A stretch of DNA of 5,464 nucleotides from Thioalkalivibrio sp. (lineage in GTDB: Bacteria; Pseudomonadota; Gammaproteobacteria; Ectothiorhodospirales; Ectothiorhodospiraceae), in the NCBI GenBank assembly GCA_003563455.1, contig PWRV01000155.1, positions 1 through 5,464 on the forward strand, in the 5' to 3' direction. Below the pieces are notes generated by a model, which saw nothing but the letters and a program-made list of their open reading frames with translations, ran no database searches and was not told the DNA's origin. This document shows positions 1 to 5,337 of the stretch, piece by piece. The first letter of the stretch is position 1, and every line of letters begins with the position of its first letter. A program made the position numbers and the translations under genes.

Positions 1-309
1 TGCCACCGCTTTACCGCCGACACCCGAGCCCACGTCCGTGAAGCGGATCTGGTGATCGCGGCCGCAGGAAAGCCCGGGCTTGTCAGGGGCGACTGGATCA
101 AGCCGGGTGCCACGGTGATCGACGTCGGGATCAACCGGATGGAGGACGGAACACTCTGCGGCGACGTCGAATTCGACGCGGCCGCAGAACGGGCCGCCTG
201 GATCACGCCGGTGCCCGGCGGCGTCGGCCCGATGACCGTGGCGGTGCTGCTCCAGAACACGCTGCAGTCGCGCCGCTTCGGCGAGATCGACGTTCCCACC
301 CGCGCCTGA
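1..309 (+). CDS. folD: FolD, methylenetetrahydrofolate dehydrogenase/cyclohydrolase, C-terminal part
   Basis: The frame is open from the first base, so the gene begins before the window; 102 residues and a TGA stop are present. FolD is a cytoplasmic bifunctional enzyme that interconverts 5,10-methylene-, 5,10-methenyl- and 10-formyl-tetrahydrofolate, feeding purine, fMet and methionine synthesis. The visible part is the NAD(P)-binding half. It opens at CHRFT, equivalent to the family's T-x-CHS-x-T element, followed by ADLVIAAAGKPGLV, GDWIKPGATVIDVGINR and the FolD signature PVPGGVGPMTVAVLLQNTLQ near the end. The catalytic lysine and N-terminal folate-binding domain lie outside the window. The C-terminal end falls where FolD proteins normally stop, so nothing suggests truncation. 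Identification is by clear motif recognition. Confidence 0.96.
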   Translation, partial: CHRFTADTRAHVREADLVIAAAGKPGLVRGDWIKPGATVIDVGINRMEDGTLCGDVEFDAAAERAAWITPVPGGVGPMTVAVLLQNTLQSRRFGEIDVPTRA

Positions 310-420
310 CGCGCCGACGTCGGGCTCCGGCTGGGGCAGCGCAGACTGTTCAGGTTAAGATCTGGCCAGATAACCGGACCGGGGTTACCATCCTCGCCCC
401 GTCCCGACAAGGATTTCCGA
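310..420. other. folD-ppi intergenic region
   Basis: This 111-bp gap contains a 10-bp palindrome CCGACGTCGG (314-323) and a short inverted repeat TAACC/GGTTA (371-375 with 383-387). Neither is followed by a T-run, so no intrinsic terminator for folD is recognised. A TAAGAT at 356-361 could act as a -10 element, but no convincing -35 lies 16-18 bp upstream, so a separate ppi promoter is possible but not supported. An AAGGA at 409-413 is the ribosome-binding site for the start at 421. Confidence 0.5.
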
Positions 421-993
421 ATGCGTCGTTCAATCCCTCCACTGTTGCTGACCCTTGCAATCACACTCTCAGGAGATCTCATGGCTGATGACCAACCCAA
501 GGTCGCAATCGAGACCAACCATGGCCGTATCGTGCTGCAACTGAACCCCTCCGCCGCACCCGAGACCGTCGAAAATTTCCTTGGCTACGTGGACAAGGGC
601 TTTTATGACAACACCATCTTCCACCGGGTGATTCCAGGCTTCATGGTCCAGGGTGGCGGCTTCGACCCCGACATGCGGCAGAAGCCCGTCGGGGACCCGA
701 TCCAGAACGAGGCGGATAACGGCCTGAAGAACAAGACCGGCACCATCGCGATGGCGCGAACCCAGGATCCGCATTCCGCGACCGCGCAGTTTTTCATCAA
801 CGTCTCGGATAACAGCTTCCTCGACCACAGTTCGAAGACGCCGCAGGGATGGGGCTATGCGGTCTTCGGCAGCGTGGCCGAGGGCATGAGCGTGGTCAGC
901 GAGATCGAGCGCGTGAAGACCGGGCGCGTGGGCGTGCACCAGGACGTTCCGCTGGAGCCGGTGATCATGACCAGCGTGAAGCGGGTCGACTGA
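421..993 (+). CDS. Cyclophilin-type peptidyl-prolyl cis-trans isomerase (PpiA/PpiB family)
   Basis: This 190-residue protein catalyses cis-trans isomerisation of X-Pro bonds during protein folding. Cyclophilin landmarks are in order: FHRVIPGFMVQGGG at residues 67-80 (R69 and Q77 match catalytic Arg55 and Gln63 of cyclophilin A), NEADNGL (96-102), GTIAMART (107-114), QFFIN (123-127), FLDH (133-136) and GYAVFG (145-150). The central region closely resembles E. coli PpiA. Residues 1-22 look like a short signal peptide: MRR, a hydrophobic stretch from about 6 to 16, then a possible LMA/DD cleavage site, which would make it periplasmic. The start at 421 has AAGGA 7 nt upstream. An internal ATG at 481 (M21) has a stronger AGGAGA (471-476) and would give a 170-residue cytoplasmic PpiB-like form. 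The symbol is left open because ppiA or ppiB depends on that choice. lpxH follows after 13 bp, as ppiB and lpxH do in E. coli. Confidence 0.95.
   Translation: MRRSIPPLLLTLAITLSGDLMADDQPKVAIETNHGRIVLQLNPSAAPETVENFLGYVDKGFYDNTIFHRVIPGFMVQGGGFDPDMRQKPVGDPIQNEADNGLKNKTGTIAMARTQDPHSATAQFFINVSDNSFLDHSSKTPQGWGYAVFGSVAEGMSVVSEIERVKTGRVGVHQDVPLEPVIMTSVKRVD
471..483 (+). promoter_or_regulatory. Internal Shine-Dalgarno and alternative start codon of the cyclophilin gene
   Basis: AGGAGA at 471-476 precedes the ATG at 481-483 with 4-5 nt spacing. It lies inside the codons for residues 17-20 of the longer form. This is closer to consensus than the AAGGA serving the upstream start. Initiation here would remove the signal-peptide-like segment and leave MADDQPKVAI as the N-terminus, typical of cytoplasmic PpiB proteins. 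Whether both starts are used cannot be decided from sequence. Confidence 0.5.
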
Positions 994-1006
994 CTCCCCG
1001 CCAGGA

Positions 1007-1774
1007 ATGCATAGCGCCCCGCCGGTACTGGTCGTCTCCGACCTCCATCTGGACCAGGAACCGAGCCCCACCCTGTCGGAATTCCTCCAGTTCCTCGACG
1101 GGCCGGCTCAGGGCGCCTCGGCCCTTTACATCCTCGGCGACCTCTTCGAGTACTGGGTCGGAGACGACGCGGGCTTTCCAGCCGCCGAGCAGCTGGCGGA
1201 TGCCCTGTCTTCGATGCCGATGCCGGTGACCTTCCAGCACGGCAATCGGGATTTCCTGCTGGGCAAGGCCTACGCGAATCGGGCCGGCATGGAGCTGGCC
1301 CCGGAAGTGCTCCCCGTCGAGCTTGAGGTCGGCAGGGCGCTGTTCATGCACGGGGACAGCCTGTGTACCGCGGACACCGAGTACCTTCGCTTCCGCGAGG
1401 TCGTTCGGCGCCCCGAATGGCAGCAGGCGTTCCTCGCCCGCCCGCTGGCCGAGCGCATCGCGGAGGCCGAGCGCATGCGCGGGGCCAGCCGCGGTGCCGC
1501 CCGAATGAAGCCAGGCGAAATCATGGACGTGCACCCGGACGCCGTCGCGGCGGTGCTGCGCAGTCACGGGCGCGGGCTGCTGATACACGGACACACCCAC
1601 CGACCGGCGATTCACCACTTCGAGGTCGACGGCCAACCCTGCGTGCGCTGCGTTCTGCCGTCGTGGGATGAAGTGCCGGGCTATCTGCGAGTCGATGCCA
1701 ACGGACCCCGCCTGCTGACCCTGGACGGCGGGGACTACCCGGTGGAATCGGGCCTCCCGGCCGACCCTGCCTGA
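1007..1774 (+). CDS. lpxH: LpxH, UDP-2,3-diacylglucosamine diphosphatase
   Basis: This 255-residue enzyme hydrolyses UDP-2,3-diacylglucosamine to lipid X and UMP, the fourth step of lipid A synthesis, at the inner face of the cytoplasmic membrane. It belongs to the calcineurin-like metallophosphoesterases, and the di-metal ligands are all visible: D12 and H14 in SDLHL, D45 in LGDLFEYWVGDD, N80 in HGNRDF, H115 in MHGD, and H196/H198 in HGHTHRP. Length is slightly above the roughly 240 residues of E. coli LpxH because of a C-terminal tail. ATG 1007 is the only reasonable start, as the metal motif begins at residue 11. AGGA (1003-1006) abuts the ATG with no spacer, so initiation may depend on coupling to the preceding isomerase gene 13 bp upstream. 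The last 13 codons overlap the 3' end of the convergent gene on the other strand. Confidence 0.96.
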   Translation: MHSAPPVLVVSDLHLDQEPSPTLSEFLQFLDGPAQGASALYILGDLFEYWVGDDAGFPAAEQLADALSSMPMPVTFQHGNRDFLLGKAYANRAGMELAPEVLPVELEVGRALFMHGDSLCTADTEYLRFREVVRRPEWQQAFLARPLAERIAEAERMRGASRGAARMKPGEIMDVHPDAVAAVLRSHGRGLLIHGHTHRPAIHHFEVDGQPCVRCVLPSWDEVPGYLRVDANGPRLLTLDGGDYPVESGLPADPA

Positions 1775-2547
1775 GCCTCGAGGGCGGCCATCTCCGACTG
1801 ACTGAAGCCGGCTGCCAGTCGCGCATCCAGTGCGAACGGCGGCCGCACCCGCCCCGGCATGTACTGCGCCAGCAGGTCCAGAAAGGTCGCCTCCGGATCC
1901 AGCCCGCGAAGCCCAGCGAGGTACCGGAACCAGCGGCTCCCGATACCAACGTGGCTGACCTCCTCCCGCTGGATCACCCTCAGCACCGCAACGCTGTCAT
2001 CGTCTCCCGCCGCTTCCAGCCGCCGGATCATGCCGGGTGTCACGTCGAGGCCGCGCGCCTCCAGCACCCTCGGTACCAGCGCCATCCGTTCCATCGGATC
2101 CGCGTCGGTCTTCACCGCCATCTCCCAGAGGCCATTGTGCGCGGGGAGATCGCCGTAGCGGCTGCCCAGCCGCTCGAGACGCTCCGACAGCAGCCGGAAA
2201 TGCCGGGCCTCTTCCGCCGCTACCTGCAGCCAGTCGCTGATATATTCCGCCGGCAGTCCCCGGAACCGGTAGACGGCGTCCAGCGCCAGGTTGATCGCAT
2301 TGAACTCGATATGGGTGACCGCGTGCAGCAGCGCCTGACGTCCCGGCAGCGTGTGCAGCCCCCGTTTCGGCAGATCCTGCGGCTGCACCAGTTCCGGGCG
2401 CTCGGGCCGCCCGGGGACCTCGATCCGGACCGGGGGCGGATCGCGCAGGTCGACTTCGAGTCCCCCGGCCCGCCAGGCTTCCAGCAGCCGTTCCACGCAC
2501 TCGCACTTTTTCCCGGCGTCGCGGATCTGCAGCGCCCGCAATGCCAT
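1735..2547 (-). other. DUF455 ferritin-like module (C-terminal half of the fusion, or a separate 270-aa protein)
   Basis: From ATG 2547 the frame encodes 270 residues, about the length of stand-alone DUF455 proteins, which often open with a similar helix. The pattern is that of a di-iron four-helix bundle: E81 in HIEFNAINLALD, E113 and H116 in EEARHF, E163 in VLEARGLD, and E196 and H199 in EEVSHV. This gives E...ExxH...E...ExxH, like the MiaE/ferritin-like superfamily. The metal set is complete, so the domain should be functional; its reaction is not known. The last codons lie over the 3' end of lpxH. The family call comes from the motif layout and overall recognition. Confidence 0.8.
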
Positions 2548-3849
2548 CGCGTGCACGCCGGACGCCCGCTTCTGCGCCGGCGGGCGATCGGCGGCTGCGC
2601 GCGGCGGCAAACCGAGCCGCACGATCAGCAGGTCCATCACGTTGGTGCCGGTCTGCGTTCCCGGCACGGTCTGAGCGAGCGCTTCCCAAAAGGCCGCGAC
2701 GTTCGCCGCGCGGAGAGCCTCCCGCAACCGCGCACGGATGCCGCCGGCGTTCGCCTCCGGGGCGCGGTCGCCGAACCACGCCCCGGCGCTGCCGCTGTTG
2801 CCGTCCACGCCGTCGGTCGCGGCGCTGAGCACCTCGATCGGCCGCGGCCAGCCGCGGGCCAGCCACAGCAACAGGAGCAGCGCGGCGAGGTGCTGCGCGC
2901 GCCCGCCCCGCCCCGGGCGTTCCGGCAGTCGCACCGACGCCTCGCCGCCCCACACGTGCACGCCGGCGGGCGCATCGCGCAGGAAGCGGGTCAGGTGGGC
3001 CGCCAGCGAGGTCCCGGAAAGTTCGGGAAACAGGCCGTGGTCCCAGGCGTGCTGGCCTGCTTCTGCCGCCGCCCGAGTCACCGCCCGACGGGCATCGGCA
3101 TTGCCGGCAACCAGCCGGTGGGGCGGCCGCTGCGCCGCGGGCGTCGGGTTTTCGAGGCGCTCCAGCCAGTACCGCAATTCGGGCCAGCCGATATCCGGAA
3201 CGCCGTGCTGCGGCAGCGGCGACTCCGGCACCCAGAACGGTCCCGAACCGACCGAAGCCGGGGCATCCCCCGGGACGTCGCTGATGTACAGCACCCGGAT
3301 GTCCCGCGCCGGGCACAGCGCCGCCGCACCCCCGGCCTTCAGCTGCGAGAATCGGCCGCGCAACGCATTCATCATCCGGATGTCGAGGCCCGCCGCGAGC
3401 AGCCGGGCATTCAGCACCTGCAAGAGCGGCAGGTCCACGCCGTCACGCGGGAGTTCGGCCAGCGACGAGGCGCCGCCCGACAACAGCGCCAGCAGCGTGT
3501 CCGCAGGCGGGATTGCGCGGAGGAAAGCGACGATCGCGTTCCCGGCCGCAAGGCTCTGCGCCCCGGGCACCGGGTGATTTCCGGGCCAGCGTTCCACCGG
3601 AAACCGGTGCGTCGAGGCGGGCTCGTCGGAAGCGGCCGGGGCAACCACCAAAGCCCTCGCGATCGAGTCCGGCCAGGCGGCCGCGGCACCACCGAGCATC
3701 GCCTCCGCGGCCTTGCCGAGCGCCAGCACGTGCACCGGGCCCGCAGGTGCACTCTCGCCGGCCAGTGCCGCGATGACGGCCCCGCGTCCGTGCACCGCCT
3801 CGAGGGACGCGCGGTAACCGTCGTGCAGCAGGAAGTTCGTACCGGTCAC
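1735..3849 (-). CDS. Glycerate 2-kinase-type (DUF4147/MOFRL) protein fused in frame to a DUF455 ferritin-like domain
   Basis: A 704-residue frame starts at GTG 3847-3849, which overlaps the metZ stop as GTGA, and ends at TAG 1735-1737. Residues 1 to about 413 resemble the glycerate 2-kinase/TtuD-GckA family, which phosphorylates glycerate to 2-phosphoglycerate with ATP: ALGKAAEAM (43-51), GNHPVPGAQSL (90-100), LLSGGASSL (122-130), LKAGG (170-174, K171), ISDVPGD (189-195), then the MOFRL part with GGEASV (301-306), GRGGRAQH (313-320), DGVDGNSGSAG (346-356) and GTNVMDLLI (401-409), where such kinases normally end. A roughly 20-residue Pro/Ala/Arg linker leads into a 270-residue DUF455 protein. 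There is no stop between them, and the ATG at the DUF455 boundary (2545-2547) has no recognisable Shine-Dalgarno. Alternatives are two proteins through internal initiation or a lost stop. Module identities are firm; one-polypeptide expression is inference. Confidence 0.82.
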   Translation of the reverse strand: MTGTNFLLHDGYRASLEAVHGRGAVIAALAGESAPAGPVHVLALGKAAEAMLGGAAAAWPDSIARALVVAPAASDEPASTHRFPVERWPGNHPVPGAQSLAAGNAIVAFLRAIPPADTLLALLSGGASSLAELPRDGVDLPLLQVLNARLLAAGLDIRMMNALRGRFSQLKAGGAAALCPARDIRVLYISDVPGDAPASVGSGPFWVPESPLPQHGVPDIGWPELRYWLERLENPTPAAQRPPHRLVAGNADARRAVTRAAAEAGQHAWDHGLFPELSGTSLAAHLTRFLRDAPAGVHVWGGEASVRLPERPGRGGRAQHLAALLLLLWLARGWPRPIEVLSAATDGVDGNSGSAGAWFGDRAPEANAGGIRARLREALRAANVAAFWEALAQTVPGTQTGTNVMDLLIVRLGLPPRAAADRPPAQKRASGVHAMALRALQIRDAGKKCECVERLLEAWRAGGLEVDLRDPPPVRIEVPGRPERPELVQPQDLPKRGLHTLPGRQALLHAVTHIEFNAINLALDAVYRFRGLPAEYISDWLQVAAEEARHFRLLSERLERLGSRYGDLPAHNGLWEMAVKTDADPMERMALVPRVLEARGLDVTPGMIRRLEAAGDDDSVAVLRVIQREEVSHVGIGSRWFRYLAGLRGLDPEATFLDLLAQYMPGRVRPPFALDARLAAGFSQSEMAALEAQAGSAGRPDSTG

Positions 3850-5039
3850 TTCAGACGGTCCAGCCCCCGCGCGAGGTCGCGCTGCACGTCCTCGATCGAT
3901 TCCAGCCCCACCGCCACCCGCACCAGCCCCTCGGTGATGCCCTGTGCCTCGCGCATTTCCGGGCTCAGGCGTCCGTGGGTGGTCGTGGCGGGGTGCGTGA
4001 TCGTGGTCTTCGCGTCGCCGAGGTTGGCGGTGATCGAGAGCATCCGCGTCTGGTCGATCACCGACCAGGCTGCGTGGCGGCCGCCGGCGACCTCGAAACT
4101 CAGCACGCCGCCGTAGCCGCTCTGCTGCCGCCCCGCGAGTGCATGCTGCGGGTGCTCCTCGAGGCCGGGAAAGTGCACCGCCTGAACCGCAGGGTGCTTG
4201 CGCAGCCAGCGTGCAAGCGCGAGGGCGTTGTCGCTGTGTGCGCGCATGCGCAGGTGCAAAGTCTCGAGTCCCTTCAGGAAAATCCAGGCGTTGAACGGTG
4301 AAAGCGTCGGCCCGGCGCTGCGAAGAAAGCCATAGACCTCCTTGCCCACCCGTTCGGCATCGCCGAGCACCGCACCGCCGAGGCAACGCCCCTGCCCGTC
4401 GAGGAACTTGGTCGCGGAGTGGATCACCAGGTCCGCACCCAGATCCAGCGGACGTTGCAGTGCGGGTGTGCAGAAGCAGTTGTCGACCGCCAGCAGCACG
4501 CCGCGTTCACGGGCGATCGCGGCCAGCGCCGCGATGTCGACCAGTTCCCCCAGCGGGTTCGACGGTGTCTCGCAAAAATACAGCCGCGTCTCCGGACGGG
4601 TGGCCTCCGCCCAGGCCGACAGGTCGGACAGCGGCACGTAGCTCACCTGCACCCCGAAGCGGGCCATGTAGTTGTTCAGCAACACCGTGGTGGTCCCGAA
4701 TACCGAGCGCGAGCAGACGACGTGGTCGCCGCTGCGCAGCAGGCCCATCATCGTCGCGAGGATCGCCGACATGCCGGAGGCGGTGGCGACACACGACGCG
4801 GCGCCTTCCATCGCAGCCAGGCGCTCCTCGAAGGCCCTGACCGTGGGGTTGGTGAAGCGCGAATAGATGTTGCCGGGGATGTCGCCGCCGAAGCGGGCGG
4901 CGGCTTCAGCCGCGCTCGAGAACACGAAGCTCGAGGTCGGAAAGATCGCCTCCGAATGCTCGTTCTCCGCCGTGCGCCGGTAGCCGGCGCGCACCGCGAC
5001 GGTCTCGGGATCGTATTCGCTGGGGTCGAAATCCTGCAT
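3846..5039 (-). CDS. metZ: MetZ, O-succinylhomoserine sulfhydrylase
   Basis: This 397-residue PLP enzyme of the Cys/Met-metabolism family condenses O-succinylhomoserine with sulfide to give homocysteine, bypassing cystathionine in methionine synthesis; it acts in the cytoplasm. Visible features are YSRFTNPT (59-66, Tyr and Arg that reach the phosphate of the neighbouring subunit's PLP), ASGMSA (87-92), CETPSNP (156-162), D186 (binds the PLP ring nitrogen), HSATKFLDGQGR (207-218, Schiff-base K211) and the C-terminal ITHPATTTHGR (347-357). The DGQGR after the lysine is characteristic of MetZ rather than MetB or MetY. ATG 5037-5039 is chosen because MQDFDPSEYDPETVAVRAGY matches the usual MetZ N-terminus and a weak GGAA lies 7 nt upstream; the frame stays open upstream into the repeats without homology. 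Its TGA overlaps the GTG of the next gene, so the two are probably co-transcribed and coupled. Confidence 0.94.
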   Translation of the reverse strand: MQDFDPSEYDPETVAVRAGYRRTAENEHSEAIFPTSSFVFSSAAEAAARFGGDIPGNIYSRFTNPTVRAFEERLAAMEGAASCVATASGMSAILATMMGLLRSGDHVVCSRSVFGTTTVLLNNYMARFGVQVSYVPLSDLSAWAEATRPETRLYFCETPSNPLGELVDIAALAAIARERGVLLAVDNCFCTPALQRPLDLGADLVIHSATKFLDGQGRCLGGAVLGDAERVGKEVYGFLRSAGPTLSPFNAWIFLKGLETLHLRMRAHSDNALALARWLRKHPAVQAVHFPGLEEHPQHALAGRQQSGYGGVLSFEVAGGRHAAWSVIDQTRMLSITANLGDAKTTITHPATTTHGRLSPEMREAQGITEGLVRVAVGLESIEDVQRDLARGLDRLK

Positions 5040-5045
5040 GGGCGT

Positions 5046-5075
5046 GTTCCGGGGACAGCGGGCGGATGGCGGAAC
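5046..5075 (-). promoter_or_regulatory. Possible leader hairpin covering the metZ ribosome-binding site
   Basis: GTTCCG and CGGAAC at 5046-5051 and 5070-5075 form a 6-bp stem with an 18-nt loop in the metZ leader. The arm nearer the start contains the GGAA that is the only Shine-Dalgarno-like sequence for ATG 5039. It could dampen initiation, but a 6-bp stem with a long loop may be chance in DNA this GC-rich. Confidence 0.25.
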
Positions 5076-5126
5076 CGGGCCCGGGGAGAGGACCGGGCGG
5101 GTCGGGGCACCGGGAAACGAGGCCAC

Positions 5127-5155
5127 ACTATACTGGCTCTTGAAACCCATCCCAA
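5127..5155 (-). promoter_or_regulatory. Probable sigma-70-type promoter of metZ
   Basis: Read on the minus strand, TTGGGA (5155-5150, 4 of 6 matches to TTGACA) and TATAGT (5132-5127, 5 of 6 matches to TATAAT) are separated by exactly 17 bp. This would start transcription near 5120 and give a leader of about 80 nt before metZ. It sits just downstream of the inner terminator, so it would insulate metZ from tRNA transcription. No MetJ-box-like repeat of AGACGTCT was seen. Prediction is by eye only. Confidence 0.55.
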
Positions 5156-5180
5156 AGAACGCGGGCTGGCAGGCTTCAAT

Positions 5181-5223
5181 CATCCACGAAAAAGGCCCCG
5201 TGAAGGGGCCTCTTTCGTGGATG
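5181..5223 (-). terminator. Intrinsic terminator, inner copy
   Basis: An 11-bp outer stem (5181-5191 with 5213-5223), one A/C mismatch, and a 7-bp inner stem AGGCCCC/GGGGCCT (5193-5199 with 5205-5211) enclose a 5-nt loop. On the minus strand the GC-rich inner stem is followed by a TTTTT run, typical of Rho-independent termination. On the plus strand the run is the weaker TCTTT, so some bidirectional activity is possible. It lies upstream of the proposed metZ promoter. Confidence 0.8.
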
Positions 5224-5239
5224 GCTGGGGGACCAGGAT
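5222..5239 (-). pseudogene. tRNA-Gln 3'-end remnant
   Basis: The minus strand reads ATCCTGGTCCCCCAGCCA, identical to the last 18 nt of the intact tRNA-Gln at 5390-5463: the end of the T-loop, the 3' side of the T-stem, the 3' acceptor strand, discriminator G and CCA. No D-arm, anticodon arm or 5' acceptor strand is found in the 94 bp upstream. It is a partial duplicate, not a functional tRNA. Confidence 0.85.
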
Positions 5240-5244
5240 GACTC

Positions 5245-5330
5245 GGCCTTCGGCCTCGCCCTTCGGGCCGCCCGCGCTCCGCGCGGACGTTGGCTCCGCT
5301 TCGCTCCGCGCTCGAACCTTCCAGGTTCGA
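5245..5330. repeat. Array of four hairpins with 3-nt loops
   Basis: Four perfect inverted repeats lie in the DNA between the two 74-bp repeats, each with a 3-nt loop: GGCC-TTC-GGCC (5245-5255), GCCC-TTC-GGGC (5258-5268), CCGCGC-TCC-GCGCGG (5272-5286) and TCGAACCT-TCC-AGGTTCGA (5312-5330). Loops are TTC or TCC on the plus strand, hence GAA or GGA on the minus strand. Such small hairpin strings recall REP-like or tRNA-linked repeat elements, but no known family is assigned. Confidence 0.6.
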
Positions 5331-5337
5331 ACCCTGG
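5321..5337 (+). other. T-arm-like palindrome
   Basis: CCAGG-TTCGAAC-CCTGG forms a 5-bp stem with a 7-nt loop that has the canonical T-loop start TTCGA on the plus strand. It resembles the T-arm of the adjacent tRNA-Gln, which has the same CCAGG/CCTGG stem but on the opposite strand. No acceptor stem or CCA follows, so it is not part of an intact tRNA. Confidence 0.5.

Larger units (their letters stand above)
5166..5239. repeat. 74-bp direct repeat, inner copy
   Basis: This copy matches 5334-5407 base for base at an offset of 168 bp, except T5175 versus C5343. It contains the hairpin terminator and the last 18 nt of tRNA-Gln on the minus strand; identity stops at the T-loop (5240 versus 5408). 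It is therefore a duplication of the tRNA 3' end and its terminator without the rest of the tRNA. Confidence 0.95.

Noticed and set aside
314..323. Palindrome CCGACGTCGG after folD as a terminator or operator
   Set aside because: It has no loop or T-run and is a single short GC-rich palindrome that chance could produce.
469..1071. A 200-codon minus-strand frame opposite the cyclophilin gene
   Set aside because: It is fully antisense to a gene with complete cyclophilin motifs and has no recognisable domain of its own.
1795..1821. Inverted repeat CGACTG/CAGTCG just after lpxH as a possible terminator
   Set aside because: The stem is only 6 bp with a 15-nt loop, no T-run follows on either strand, and it lies within DUF455 coding sequence.
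1997..3316. A 439-codon minus-strand frame overlapping the fusion gene
   Set aside because: Its composition is almost only Arg, Gly, Ala and Pro without motifs; it is an out-of-frame shadow of the fusion gene.
1951..4116. A 721-codon open frame on the + strand opposite the kinase-DUF455 gene
   Set aside because: Its translation is rich in Arg, Gln, His and Pro with no recognisable domain, while the minus strand carries clear kinase and DUF455 motifs throughout. Long antisense frames are expected in DNA this GC-rich.
3850..4386. Upstream extension of the kinase frame to an ATG at 4386, giving 883 residues
   Set aside because: The extra 179 residues lie wholly inside metZ in another frame and look like low-complexity Arg/Ala-rich shadow. 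The GTG overlapping the metZ stop fits the kinase N-terminus.
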